Assembly: GCA_035512775.1 (NCBI GenBank) | Contig: DATKDI010000055.1 | Span: forward strand, 62,001-126,000 | DNA length: 64,000 bases | Reading direction: 5' to 3' | Source of the DNA: JAJNBA01 sp035512775 | GTDB lineage: Bacteria > Actinomycetota > UBA4738 > HRBIN12 | In this document: one piece after another, positions 34,189 through 43,084 of the stretch | How the letters are laid out: each line of letters starts with the position of its first letter | Position numbering within the stretch: the first letter of the stretch is position 1 | Position numbers and translations under genes: made by a program | The notes under the pieces: model-generated | Databases searched by the model: none | The model's input: the letters and a program-made list of their open reading frames with translations, nothing else | Told to the model about the DNA's origin: nothing

Positions 34189-34206
34189 CTCCTTCCGAGG
34201 AAGGAG
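34189..34206 (-). promoter_or_regulatory. inverted repeat masking the HD-GYP ribosome-binding site
   Basis: On the HD-GYP mRNA, CTCCTTCC (34206-34199), a 2-nt spacer and GGAAGGAG (34196-34189) form a perfect palindrome whose 3' arm is the Shine-Dalgarno sequence. The TTG start follows 7 nt later. If folded (six or more pairs around a short loop), the site would be occluded; release would need unfolding or translation through it. Confidence 0.5.
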
Positions 34207-34279
34207 GTATCGGTCGAGGACCCCACCCGGTTGACCCCCCAACGGGGGATGTAGCACTCGGACGTAGCATCGAGGGGCG

Positions 34280-36835
34280 ATGCCACCACGCCGACGGGCT
34301 ACGTCATCCGGTCCCGCCTTCACGCTGGAGCTCCCGAAAGCGCTCGACGCTCGGAAGGATGGAGACGCCTGGTGGGTCGAGGCGGACGGACGCGACCTCC
34401 GCCTCTCCAACCTGTCGAAGGTCTTCTGGCCGAAGGAGAGGTACACGAAGGGGGATCTCCTCGCGTACTACTGGAACGCCGCGGACCTGATCGGCCCCCA
34501 CCTGCACGGGCGCCCGCTGACGATGAAGCGGATGCCGGACGGCGCGGATGGACCCCACTTCTACGAGAAAACCGCGCCCTCCCATACGCCCGACTGGGTC
34601 CATCGCTGCAAGGTCCACTCGGACGATTCGAAACGGGGCGAGATCGACTACCTCATGGTCGACGACACGGCCACCCTGCTCTACGTCGCCAACCTTGGCT
34701 GCATCGAGATGCACCCTCTGCATTCCCGGTGTGAGGACGTCGAGCACCCCGACTACCTGTTCTTCGATCTCGATCCGTTCGAGCCCTACTCGTACGAGGA
34801 CGTCCTCACGGTCGCTCGCCACATCAAGGTCCTGCTCGATCAACTGGGCCTGTCGGCCTATCCGAAGACCTCGGGGGCGACGGGTCTCCAGATCTACGTC
34901 CCGGTCGAACGCGGCGTCTACACGTACGGGCAGGTGCGAGCGTTCGTCGGTGCGTGCGGACGGATGATCACGAAAGCCGACCCGGACCGCGTCACGATGG
35001 CGTGGAAGATCGCCGATCGCACCGGCAAGGTGTTCATCGACCACAACATGAACCGCCAGGGGGCCAACATCGCGGCGGCGTACTCCGTCCGGCCCGAGCC
35101 ACGCGCACCCGTTTCGACCCCGCTCACGTGGGACGAGGTCTTCGAGGGTGGCTTCGAGCCGCAGGACTTCCGGATCGACAATGTGTGGGATCGGTTCGCG
35201 GAGGTCGGTGACCTGTTCGAAGGGGTTCGCACCGAGGAGATGGACCTCGCCAATGCCTTCGAGGCACTGGGCGTGAAGGACGAGGACGACGAGCCCCGCC
35301 CGAGCACACCGCTCCCCCGAACGGCCGCGAAGACCACGAAGGAGAAGACCCAGGACGAGATCGTCGCGGCGTCGAAGGACCCAGCCCTCTACGAATACGT
35401 GCGGCGTCGCGAGTTCGGCGAGGAGGGGACGACCGAGCCCGCCCCCGGCGACACGCCTGGGACGGGGAACTCCTTCGTGATCCAGAAGCATCGGGCGACC
35501 CGGCTCCACTACGACGTTCGCCTCGAACGTGAGGGAGGACTCTGGTCGTGGGCCGTCCCGCGGGGACTCCCGATCCAGAAGGGGGACAAGCGGCTCGCGG
35601 TGCAGACCGAGGTCCATCCCCTCGAGTACGGCACCTTCGAAGGCACGATCCCCGAAGGGCACTACGGCGCCGGTGAGGTGCGCATCTTCGACGACGGGTG
35701 GTACGAGCCGATCGAGTGGACCGACACGAAGGTGAGCTTCAAGCTCCACGGCCGTCGCTACCCCGGCGTCGAGTACCACTTCGTGAAGACGAGGACCGAC
35801 TGGCTGGCGTTCCTCGCCTCCGCGCAGGACGTGCCCCTGCCCGCCGCTCCGGTTCGCTACCAGCCGATGCTCGCGGAGGGTGGCGGCGGGCCGTTCGACG
35901 ACCCCAAGTGGTGGTTCGAACCCAAACTGGACGGGATCCGCGCGCTCGCGGAGATGGAGACCGGCGGCACCGTGTTCCGGACCCGCAGGGGGCGCGACGT
36001 CACCTTCCAGTACCCGGACGTCCACATGATCCACGAGCTCGTCGACCAGGTGAACGCCGTGCTCGACGGTGAGCTCGTCGCCGTCGACGCCCAGGGCCGG
36101 ACGTCCTTCGAGACCCTTCAACAGCGGATGAACCTCCAGAACGAGCGAGAGATCAAACGGGTCGCGAAGCAGATCCCGGTCGCGTTCGTCGCGTTCGACC
36201 TGCTCTGGCTGGACGGCCGTGACACGACCGGCCTGTCGCTCGAGGAGCGACGGGAGCTGCTCCAGCTCATCGTCGAAGAGGATCACCGGCTCCAGCTCAT
36301 GGGCTTCGAGGAGGAGAACGGGACGGCGTTCGTCGACGGCGCACGGGCGTTGGGACTCGAGGGCGTGGTCGCCAAGAAGAAGGGCTCGAAGTACGTCCCC
36401 GGGAAACGCTCGCCCGACTGGCGGAAGATCAAGCTGATCTCGACCCAGGACTGCGTGATCCTCGGGTGGACCCCGGGCCAAGGTGGTCGGGCGGGGAGCT
36501 TCGGCGCCCTGCTGGTCGGAGCGATCGACGGTGGCGAGCTGCGATGGGTCGGTCAGGTCGGGACGGGCTTCACGCAGAAGATGCTGGAGGAGCTGATGGA
36601 ACAGCTCACGCCACTGGTGCGCGACGACCCGCCGATCGACGACGCCGCGCTCCGGAAGCTGAAGGGGGCGACGTTCGTCGAGCCGGAGCTCGTCTGCGAG
36701 GTCGAGTACCTCGAATACACGAAGTCCACGGGGAAGATGCGCGCCCCGTCGTTCCGCGGCCTTCGCCCGGACAAGACACCGGATGAGTGCATGGTCGAGC
36801 CGCCCGCCTTCGACAAGGTGAGGAAGAAGCGTTGA
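34280..36835 (+). CDS. ligD: multifunctional NHEJ DNA ligase LigD (Pol-PE-Lig)
   Basis: An 851-aa enzyme repairing double-strand breaks with Ku. Domain order matches the mycobacterial form. The archaeo-eukaryotic primase-type polymerase spans about 30-310 (metal motif FFDLDP, Asp163/Asp165). The 3'-phosphoesterase spans about 395-520 (SFVIQKHRATRLHYDVRLE, HPLEYGTFEGTIPEGHYG). The ATP-dependent ligase spans about 530-845 (nucleophile Lys549 in FEPKLDG, EGVVAKKKGSKYVPGKRSPDWRKIK, then an OB fold). Start ATG 34280 is preceded by GAGGGG. It is divergent from the HD-GYP gene and convergent with the DUF5319 gene. Confidence 0.97.
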   Translation: MPPRRRATSSGPAFTLELPKALDARKDGDAWWVEADGRDLRLSNLSKVFWPKERYTKGDLLAYYWNAADLIGPHLHGRPLTMKRMPDGADGPHFYEKTAPSHTPDWVHRCKVHSDDSKRGEIDYLMVDDTATLLYVANLGCIEMHPLHSRCEDVEHPDYLFFDLDPFEPYSYEDVLTVARHIKVLLDQLGLSAYPKTSGATGLQIYVPVERGVYTYGQVRAFVGACGRMITKADPDRVTMAWKIADRTGKVFIDHNMNRQGANIAAAYSVRPEPRAPVSTPLTWDEVFEGGFEPQDFRIDNVWDRFAEVGDLFEGVRTEEMDLANAFEALGVKDEDDEPRPSTPLPRTAAKTTKEKTQDEIVAASKDPALYEYVRRREFGEEGTTEPAPGDTPGTGNSFVIQKHRATRLHYDVRLEREGGLWSWAVPRGLPIQKGDKRLAVQTEVHPLEYGTFEGTIPEGHYGAGEVRIFDDGWYEPIEWTDTKVSFKLHGRRYPGVEYHFVKTRTDWLAFLASAQDVPLPAAPVRYQPMLAEGGGGPFDDPKWWFEPKLDGIRALAEMETGGTVFRTRRGRDVTFQYPDVHMIHELVDQVNAVLDGELVAVDAQGRTSFETLQQRMNLQNEREIKRVAKQIPVAFVAFDLLWLDGRDTTGLSLEERRELLQLIVEEDHRLQLMGFEEENGTAFVDGARALGLEGVVAKKKGSKYVPGKRSPDWRKIKLISTQDCVILGWTPGQGGRAGSFGALLVGAIDGGELRWVGQVGTGFTQKMLEELMEQLTPLVRDDPPIDDAALRKLKGATFVEPELVCEVEYLEYTKSTGKMRAPSFRGLRPDKTPDECMVEPPAFDKVRKKR

Positions 36836-36838
36836 GGA

Positions 36839-37351
36839 TCAGAACGGCTCGAACCCCGCTCGGACGAGCAGCGCCCTGACGTCCCGCTCGTCCATCCCCT
36901 TGCCGATCAGCTCCTGATAGAGGCGGACGGCACCCATCGAGCGGCCACACCGGGGACAGAACGCGTGGTCCTCGGCGAACGGGAACTGGCACCAGGGACA
37001 CCGCGTGAGCTCGATCCTTCGTTCGGGCTCAAGCCCCGTGTCGGTGAGCGCGTCCACGTACCCCTTCCCGTAGTCCCACTGGATGTATTCCTCTTCCGCG
37101 ATGTCGAACGCGGGCTCGTGCATACGAGGCTCACCCGACTGCAGCATGTGCTCGAGGTTGTCCCGGAGCAGCTCCCATTCGTAGAAGTGATTCGCGCCAC
37201 ATTCCTGGCACGCGATCACCACGCCCTTCACCGATTGGGTCGAGAAGACGGAACGCATCGAGGCCAGGTCGTCGAGGTCGGCCTGGATGTCACGCCGCTC
37301 CTCAGCGGTGAGCTCGTACGGCTGGTCGGGCTCGCTGCGCTCGTCTTCCAT
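36839..37351 (-). CDS. DUF5319 protein with C-terminal zinc ribbon
   Basis: A 170-aa acidic protein. The N-terminal two-thirds match DUF5319 of actinobacteria (VKGVVIACQECGANHFYEWELLRDNLEHML, RMHEPAFDIAEEEYIQWDYGKGYVDAL). Residues ~118-140 form a separate ribbon, CPWCQFPFAEDHAFCPRCGRS. The ending (YQELIGKGMDERDVRALLVRAGFEPF) is a short helical motif. Function is unknown, and metal binding is inferred. ATG 37351 abuts the PIG-L stop at 37352, so the two are coupled. The ligD stop is 3 bp from its stop on the other strand. Confidence 0.8.
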   Translation of the reverse strand: MEDERSEPDQPYELTAEERRDIQADLDDLASMRSVFSTQSVKGVVIACQECGANHFYEWELLRDNLEHMLQSGEPRMHEPAFDIAEEEYIQWDYGKGYVDALTDTGLEPERRIELTRCPWCQFPFAEDHAFCPRCGRSMGAVRLYQELIGKGMDERDVRALLVRAGFEPF

Positions 37352-38053
37352 CTAGTCCTCGTCGTCTGAAAACCGGAAAGCCTTGAAGCCTTCCGCGAAC
37401 TCGTATCCGGCCCGCTCCCCGATCTCCCGTGCCCGCTCGACGACTCGCTCCTCGATCTCCGGTCCGAGCTGCGACTCGTGCGCGAACAGCGCCTTGAGCT
37501 TGATGGCGAGCGTGTCCGTGATGTCGACGAACGTGTCGGGCTCATCCACCGAGAGGTAGAGGTTCGGCACTTCGAACGGCTCCAGGCCCTCCGACTCGAG
37601 CTCTTGGAACATGACCCGGGTCGGCGCGTCCGGCATGACCGCCGAGAGGGCCAGCGCGCCCGCCGCCTTGTGATCCGAGTGATTGATGTAGCCGTTGCCG
37701 TACCAAAGGCGTGAAGGGTCGGGCGCTACGATCACGTCGGGTCGGATCCGCCGAACCTCACGCGCCACCTTCCGCCTCGTCTCGGGCGTCACCTCGAGGA
37801 AGCCGTCCAGCTCGCCGAGGAAGGTGATCGACGCCACCCCGAGGATGGCCGCCGCGGCTCGCATCTCGCGTTCCCGGACGGGCCGCATCACTTCCCGGGT
37901 CGTCCCCGGGTCGTTCGAGCCTGCGGACCCGTCGGTGATACACACGTAGTGCACCTCGCACCCTTCTCGAACCCATCGGGCGACCGTCCCGCCGCAGAAG
38001 AACTCGGCGTCGTCGGGGTGGGCGAAGAGCACCAGCGCGCTGGAAAAGGCCAC
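37352..38053 (-). CDS. PIG-L family N-acetyl-sugar deacetylase
   Basis: A 233-aa LmbE/PIG-L zinc hydrolase. Metal-binding motifs are AHPDDAEFFCGGT (first Asp/His) and NHSDHKAAGALAL (later His). The superfamily includes MshB (GlcNAc-Ins deacetylase in mycothiol synthesis), Mca and bacillithiol BshB; the specific substrate is not resolvable. The start is GTG 38053 (MAFSSALVLFAHPDD). Its stop abuts the DUF5319 start. It is divergent from a sensor kinase, about 70 bp apart. Confidence 0.88.
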   Translation of the reverse strand: MAFSSALVLFAHPDDAEFFCGGTVARWVREGCEVHYVCITDGSAGSNDPGTTREVMRPVREREMRAAAAILGVASITFLGELDGFLEVTPETRRKVAREVRRIRPDVIVAPDPSRLWYGNGYINHSDHKAAGALALSAVMPDAPTRVMFQELESEGLEPFEVPNLYLSVDEPDTFVDITDTLAIKLKALFAHESQLGPEIEERVVERAREIGERAGYEFAEGFKAFRFSDDED

Positions 38054-38124
38054 GAGATGAGGGTAACCCCTCTTCCCCGAGGAGGGCCCTTTACCCGGTT
38101 CTCCGACCCGCCGATACCGTTCGT

Positions 38125-39600
38125 ATGCCCGCAGAGCGCCTCCGCGGCACGTCCATCGTCTGGCAGTTCGCCATCACGAGCTTCATCGTCTTCGGCCTGA
38201 TCGGCGTCGGGATCGCCGCACTGCGCGCCGGGGAGCTCCGAGCCAGCTCCGAGGAGGCCGCCCAGGTCCGGGCCGAGCTCATCGCCGAGAGCGTGATCGC
38301 CCCGTTGCTCGGCCCGGCGGATCTCGCCGGCCCGGTGATCGGAGTCCGATACCGCGAACTCGACCGGGCCATCCACGAGTTCGCGATGGAAGTCGCCGGT
38401 GTCGAGCGGGTGAAGATCTGGAACCACGACGGGATGGTGGTCTTCTCGAACGACCAGGAGCAGGTGGGCCTGGAACTGGAGCTCGAGGAGGATCTCCTCG
38501 AGGCGTTCGAGGGTGAGGTGGCAAGTGAGATCTCCGACCTGAGCGAGGCGGAGAACGCGAGCGAACGGTCCCTCGCCGATCAGCTCTTCGAGACGTACGT
38601 GCCCATCAACCTTTCGGGCGGTACCGATCCCGATGAGGTGGATGCGGTCATCGAGATCTACCAGGACTATTCCGCGATCCAGGGAGAGATCGACCGGTTG
38701 AACGACACGCTCAAGATCTCCCTGGGCATCGGACTGCTCGCCCTGTACATCTTGCTCGTGCCGGTGATGGTCGGGACGACGAGAACGCTCCGACGCCAGA
38801 ACGCGCAGCTCCTCGACCAGGCCGACCAGCTCGGCGTGCTGCTGGCACGCGAACAGGAGACGGTCGCAGAGCTCCGGGAGCTGGATCGGCTGAAGAGCGA
38901 CTTCGCCGCGGCGGCCTCGCACGAGCTCCGTACCCCGCTCACGACGATCCGCGGGTTCGCGGAGATCCTCAAGCAGCAAGCACCCTCCACAGATCCGGGG
39001 ACGAGGGACGCGGTCGAGGCGATCGCACGACAGACAGCTCACCTACAGCGACTCGTCGGGAACCTTCTTCGAGAGGCGCAGCTGGAACACGGTGATCCCG
39101 AGAGCATCGCGGAACCGACGTCCGTGGGAGATGTGCTCGACGAGGTGCGGAACGGATTCCCGGGATCGGTCGATCGGATCCACGTCCAGGTCCAACAAGA
39201 CCTGCCCACGCTCGCGCTGGACCCGGTGGGGCTCCATGAGATCGTGGCCAATCTCGTGGACAACGCCCTCAAGTACTCGACGCCAGGAGCGCCCGTCGTC
39301 GTCGATGCGCGGATCACGGACGGGTCGCTGACGATCCGGGTCCGCGACGAAGGCGCCGGGATCTCGCCCGGTGACCTCCCTCGCATCTTCGACCGCTTCA
39401 CGCAGATCGATCAGTCATCGACCCGAGCCCACGGAGGAGTGGGTCTGGGCCTGCATCTCGTGCGTGAGCTCACGCGCCGCTTCGGCGGTGAGGTGGAGGT
39501 CGACAGCGTCAAGGATCAGGGAACGACGTTCACGGTCACGATCCCCGTTCCCGCGTCCCTCCACCCGGATCCTCAACATCCGGAGATGTCGTCGGCCTAG
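38125..39600 (+). CDS. sensor histidine kinase
   Basis: A 491-aa membrane kinase. TM1 is about 12-33, an extracytoplasmic sensor domain about 35-190 (CACHE-like size, VKIWNHDGMVVFSNDQEQVG), and TM2 about 196-216. A coiled linker and HisKA domain follow, with phospho-acceptor His266 in ASHELRTPLTTIRGFAEIL. The ATPase domain shows N-box LVDNALKYS, G1 VRDEGAGISPGDLPRIFDRF and G2 GVGLGLHLVRELTRRFGG. No response regulator is adjacent, so it is an orphan kinase in this window. It is followed after 45 bp by a polytopic membrane protein gene that may be co-transcribed. Confidence 0.93.
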   Translation: MPAERLRGTSIVWQFAITSFIVFGLIGVGIAALRAGELRASSEEAAQVRAELIAESVIAPLLGPADLAGPVIGVRYRELDRAIHEFAMEVAGVERVKIWNHDGMVVFSNDQEQVGLELELEEDLLEAFEGEVASEISDLSEAENASERSLADQLFETYVPINLSGGTDPDEVDAVIEIYQDYSAIQGEIDRLNDTLKISLGIGLLALYILLVPVMVGTTRTLRRQNAQLLDQADQLGVLLAREQETVAELRELDRLKSDFAAAASHELRTPLTTIRGFAEILKQQAPSTDPGTRDAVEAIARQTAHLQRLVGNLLREAQLEHGDPESIAEPTSVGDVLDEVRNGFPGSVDRIHVQVQQDLPTLALDPVGLHEIVANLVDNALKYSTPGAPVVVDARITDGSLTIRVRDEGAGISPGDLPRIFDRFTQIDQSSTRAHGGVGLGLHLVRELTRRFGGEVEVDSVKDQGTTFTVTIPVPASLHPDPQHPEMSSA

Positions 39601-39645
39601 CTCAACTCGTTCGAACCGGATGCACCCTGTGGTTCGATACCGGCG

Positions 39646-40731
39646 ATGGAAGACGGTCGCCGGGTCACCGAGCTGGAACGATCGTTCCGACGGGCCGGGC
39701 TCCCCACGTTCATCCGAGGGTATTCGGCCCGACAGGCCTTCGCGAAAGCACTCCCGCTCCTCACGGTCGTCTTCGTGCTCGAGATCCTGAACGCGCTGAA
39801 CTTCGACTTCGGGTTCTGGACCAACGTCGGGTTCCTGGCGGGAGGTATCGCGATCTCGCTCGGCATCATCGGGATGCTCAACCTGGCGCGAGGACAATCG
39901 TTCGTCTCCGTTCCCCGGCGGGTCGGGGTTCCGGAGATGATCGTGTTCGTGTTGGTGCCCTCCGTCCTTCCGCTGCTGTTCGGGAGCCAGACGACGAGCG
40001 CCTACGTCACGCTGGTCGGGAACACGGCTCTCCTCGGCCTCGTGTACCTGGTGCTGGGGTTCGGCGCCATCTCGATCTTCGAGTGGGCGGTGCGCAGGTT
40101 CGTCAGTCTGTTCGCCGCTTCACTCACGGTGCTTGTCCGAGCGCTCTCGTTGCTCCTCTTCTTCCTGTTGGTGATCTTCTTCACGACCGAGACGTGGCAG
40201 ATCTGGACGGTGCCGAGGCTGCCGAAGTTCGTGGTCGCGGCCGGGCTCTTCATGCTCCTGGCCGGAGGGTTCCTCCTGTTGCGACTCCCCGGGAGCGTTC
40301 GTGGCCTGGAGGCTGAGCTCCAGGGCGAACATCTCAGCCGGACCCAGCGCGTGAACGTCGGGCTGGTGATGTTCCTCAGCCAGTTCCTGCAGGTCGTGTT
40401 CGTGGCCTTCGCCGTCTGGCTCTTCTTCGTGGTGTTCGGATCGCTCCTGGTGAGCGCAGGGGTCCGTGAGGCCTGGCTGGGGACGCACGGGACCGAGATC
40501 CTGCGGATCCCGTTCTTCGGGGACACCGTGATCACGATCACCGTGGAGCTCCTGCGGGTCGCGACGGGGATGGCGTCGTTCGCGGCCCTGTACTACGCGG
40601 CGGCGACCCAGCTCGACGAGGCGTACCGCGACGAGGTCGTCGAGCGGATCGCCGAGCAGATGAAAGAGACGTTCGCTCGTCGCGCCGAGTACCTCACGCT
40701 GACCGGCCAACGCGCCCAGTCAGCCGGGTGA
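39646..40731 (+). CDS. polytopic membrane protein, unknown function
   Basis: A 361-aa protein with seven to eight hydrophobic segments between residues ~35 and ~315, and soluble ends. Inner parts such as VFVLVPSVLPLLFGSQTTSA and FMLLAGGFLLLRLPGSVRGLE look like helices of an uncharacterised actinobacterial membrane family; no catalytic motif is visible. The ATG at 39646 is taken as start. It lies directly downstream of the orphan kinase, which could regulate it or sense with it, but this is inference from position only. Confidence 0.7.
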   Translation: MEDGRRVTELERSFRRAGLPTFIRGYSARQAFAKALPLLTVVFVLEILNALNFDFGFWTNVGFLAGGIAISLGIIGMLNLARGQSFVSVPRRVGVPEMIVFVLVPSVLPLLFGSQTTSAYVTLVGNTALLGLVYLVLGFGAISIFEWAVRRFVSLFAASLTVLVRALSLLLFFLLVIFFTTETWQIWTVPRLPKFVVAAGLFMLLAGGFLLLRLPGSVRGLEAELQGEHLSRTQRVNVGLVMFLSQFLQVVFVAFAVWLFFVVFGSLLVSAGVREAWLGTHGTEILRIPFFGDTVITITVELLRVATGMASFAALYYAAATQLDEAYRDEVVERIAEQMKETFARRAEYLTLTGQRAQSAG

Positions 40732-41301
40732 GCCACCGACGATGGAACGCCCGGTGTGAGCGTCGAGCACCGTGGAAACCGTGGCGTCGCAGGGTTGCGG
40801 CTCGTCGTCTCCCGGCCCCGCGTCGCCAACGCCACAGGTCCCCTCCACCGGATCGCGTAAGCGAGGTTGGTGCCGTTGCCCAAACGATGCTCGTCCGCGT
40901 CGGCGGCGCCCATCACCGAGCCGTCGAGCCCGACATCCGGGGATGAGGTCCGCACATGATGCCCCGATCTGTCCCTCGCCGGGAGGGATGGGCCCGCAGG
41001 AGCACATCCCGCCAAGATGATCGAGGGCGACGGCCACGAGCCGAGCTCCATGCCAGGCGAGCATCCTGGCTCCGAGCGATCCGACCGGATGCGTTCAGGA
41101 ACAACGCCCCCGGGCCCGACCCGCCTCTCCTCGCGCTGGCGGCCGTCGGTGCCATCGAGTACCCTTGCTGTCGAGGGTTCATGCAGCACCGGTTTTTGTG
41201 CCACCGTTGTTCTGGCAGTTCCCTCCCCGGCCGAGGCCGGGTAGGCCGACGGACACGCTTCGCCGATACGTCCGCACCGGCCGCGGAAGGAGGGAACGCC
41301 A
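40732..41301. other. 570-bp intergenic region and cold-shock gene leader
   Basis: I see no convincing gene here. Scattered open frames lack domain signatures or ribosome-binding sites. The right part (about 41150-41301) would be the 5' untranslated leader of the cold-shock gene and contains a GC palindrome CCCGGCCGAGGCCGGG near 41225. On the minus strand, codons ending at 40720 (DATVSTVLDAHTGRSIVGG) look faintly protein-like and could be a gene relic. Confidence 0.4.
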
Positions 41302-41502
41302 GTGGCAACAGGCACCGTGAAGTGGTTCAGCCCCGAGAAGGGGTTCGGCTTCATCACCCAGTCCGAAGGCCCCGACGTGTTCGTGCACTTCTCCGGTATC
41401 ACCGGGGAGGGTTACAAGAACCTCGAGGAGGGACAGGCGGTCGAGTTCGACATCGTCGACGGACAGAAGGGCCCCCAAGCCCAGAACGTCCGGCTCGTTT
41501 GA
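41302..41502 (+). CDS. cold-shock protein
   Basis: A 66-aa CspA-family OB-fold RNA chaperone with RNP1 KGFGFI and RNP2 VFVHFS, followed by GQAVEFDIVDGQKGPQAQNV. It binds single-stranded RNA/DNA and prevents secondary structure; it may be constitutive rather than cold induced. Start GTG 41302 is preceded by GGAAGGAGGGA. A strong hairpin (41524-41556) terminates the transcript. The long upstream region suggests post-transcriptional control as known for cspA. Confidence 0.95.
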   Translation: MATGTVKWFSPEKGFGFITQSEGPDVFVHFSGITGEGYKNLEEGQAVEFDIVDGQKGPQAQNVRLV

Positions 41503-41523
41503 CCCCAAGAGCATGAACGGCAG

Positions 41524-41556
41524 AAGGGGGCGGCGCGCGAAGCGCGCCGCCCCCTT
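41524..41556 (+). terminator. bidirectional hairpin between csp and a convergent gene
   Basis: A perfect 15-bp inverted repeat (arms 41524-41538 and 41542-41556) with a GAA loop, extremely GC rich, and AA/TT at its base. It lies 22 bp after the cold-shock stop and 13 bp before the stop of the convergent 112-aa gene, so it can serve both. Confidence 0.8.
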
Positions 41557-41568
41557 CGCATCCCCGCC

Positions 41569-41907
41569 TCAGTCCTCGGGCCGGTCCAGGCGGAGGTCGG
41601 CCAACATCGCCTCGGTGCGCTCGATCGCGGATGTGAGCCACGTGCCGTCCTGCGGCCCCCGGATCTCCTCGCGTGGGTACGCGAACTGGTTCAGCGTCTC
41701 GTCGGACCCCACCTGGATCCCCTTCGTCAACAGATACTCGCCGAGCGCGAACTCCCAGCTGAAGACGGCGGTGCCATCCCGATAGACGTGCACGGTGTAC
41801 GTGAGGTATCTGTTGGGCTGAGCGACATGGAGCTGCGCCCCGCTCCCGAAGCCTCGTTCCTCCCTCGAGTGGAACCCGAACCGCACGAGGGCCTCATCGA
41901 ACTCCAT
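41569..41907 (-). CDS. conserved hypothetical protein (112 aa)
   Basis: A soluble 112-aa protein with alternating beta-like and helical segments: GSGAQLHVAQPNRYLTYTVHVYRDGTAVFSWEFALGEYLLTKGIQ and a helical end TSAIERTEAMLADLRL. Codon use matches neighbours. The family was not recognised and no motif indicates activity. Its ATG at 41907 is 24 bp downstream of the rmuC-like stop on the same strand, which suggests an rmuC operon member. Confidence 0.65.
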   Translation of the reverse strand: MEFDEALVRFGFHSREERGFGSGAQLHVAQPNRYLTYTVHVYRDGTAVFSWEFALGEYLLTKGIQVGSDETLNQFAYPREEIRGPQDGTWLTSAIERTEAMLADLRLDRPED

Positions 41908-41931
41908 CGGCGGTGAGCCTATCCGCCGCCG

Positions 41932-42978
41932 TCAGCGAACGATGGAGAGGACCTCCTCGTCGGTCACGTCCGCCAGCTGGAGCTGCTCGGCATGACGCGC
42001 TCGCGCGATGGAGCCGCGCGCCTTGCCGAGGTTGGACCGGAACTCGTCGGCACCGTTCGCGATCATCGTTCCGGCCTTCGAGAACTTGTTCTCCACGATG
42101 GCGTCCATCGCATCGAGGAGCGTCCCGACCTCCGCGAGCGCCGCCTGTACATCTGCGGCATCGCCGAAGCGCTCGACCAGCGCGTACAGGAACATGATGA
42201 TCGGAAGGGCGCTCGAATAAGGCACGATGACCACGCCGCGCATGAAGGCCTCGGTGTGGGCGCGGGACAACACCTGGTAGGCGGCGTCCGGCACGGCCGC
42301 GACCGCGACCGGCGCGGTCACCGACGTGTCGATGTACTGCCCGACCTCCTTGGCCCGTGCGGCGACCGCCTTCTCCACCTTCCGCGCGCAGGCGTCACGC
42401 CGGATCGGGTCCTCCTCCGCCTCCATGGCCTCGAGCTCCGCCACGGCGGACCACTTGGAGTCGATCGGGAGACGACGACCGTCCGGCAGCCGCAGGCCGA
42501 ACTCCACGACCTTGCCGTTGACGCGGAAGTCCGAGGCGAGCATGGACGGAGGGAGCTGGCCGAGGTGCTCGCGCAGGACGTGCTCGCCGGCGCGACCCTT
42601 GGTGTTCCCCCCGGCGAGGACCGTCGCGAGCCGGCGAACGACCTCCCGATTCTCCGTGTCCGACGAGCGACGCTCCTCGTCGCGCACCTGGAGCTGCTCC
42701 AGGACCTGACGCGTCGCCTCGAGGCCGTTCCTGAGGTGCTCGGCCGAGACATCCCGCTGGCCGGAGGCGTCGGCGATCCGACGGAGCTCGGCAGCCTGGA
42801 CCTCCAGCCTGGCGGTCAGCTCGGCGTGGAGCTGCGCGTTCACGGCGCCGAGGGCGTTGAGGGCGTTGAGGTGCTCCGGGTCCTCGATCGGCGGCTGCCG
42901 TCGGCGGAGCACCACCAGCGCGCCCACGGCGACACCGACGCACACCGCGATCGCGGCGATCAGGACGTCATCGATCAT
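41932..42978 (-). CDS. rmuC: DNA recombination protein RmuC homologue
   Basis: A 348-aa protein. An N-terminal TM (about 5-25) is followed by a coiled coil (about 38-110) and the RmuC nuclease-like core: KGRAGEHVLREHLGQLPPSML, GKVVEFGLRLPDGRRLPIDSKW, AKEVGQYIDTS and RGVVIVPYSSALPIIMFLYAL. RmuC limits inversions between short repeats in E. coli and has a predicted PD-(D/E)XK fold; the GRAGE/EFGLRLPD/IDSKW elements are the likely active-site blocks. It is shorter than E. coli RmuC, chiefly in the coil. The start is ATG 42978. Confidence 0.9.
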   Translation of the reverse strand: MIDDVLIAAIAVCVGVAVGALVVLRRRQPPIEDPEHLNALNALGAVNAQLHAELTARLEVQAAELRRIADASGQRDVSAEHLRNGLEATRQVLEQLQVRDEERRSSDTENREVVRRLATVLAGGNTKGRAGEHVLREHLGQLPPSMLASDFRVNGKVVEFGLRLPDGRRLPIDSKWSAVAELEAMEAEEDPIRRDACARKVEKAVAARAKEVGQYIDTSVTAPVAVAAVPDAAYQVLSRAHTEAFMRGVVIVPYSSALPIIMFLYALVERFGDAADVQAALAEVGTLLDAMDAIVENKFSKAGTMIANGADEFRSNLGKARGSIARARHAEQLQLADVTDEEVLSIVR

Positions 42979-43084
42979 CCGGTCACCTTTCTGGAGTCTT
43001 GGCCCTGAGGGGTCATGGCGCCACCGTACCCCTCGAGAGTGACAAGACTTGGGAAGCGACGAAGGAGAGGGATACCATCCTCGG

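Noticed and set aside
34231..34257. TTGACC and TAGCAC upstream of ligD as a promoter.
   Set aside because: Spacing of 15 bp is short and the -10 is poor; left uncalled.
40720..41064. Minus-strand frame ending DATVSTVLDAHTGRSIVGG.
   Set aside because: Only the last residues look protein-like, and the upstream part is compositionally random; possibly a fossil, not an active gene.
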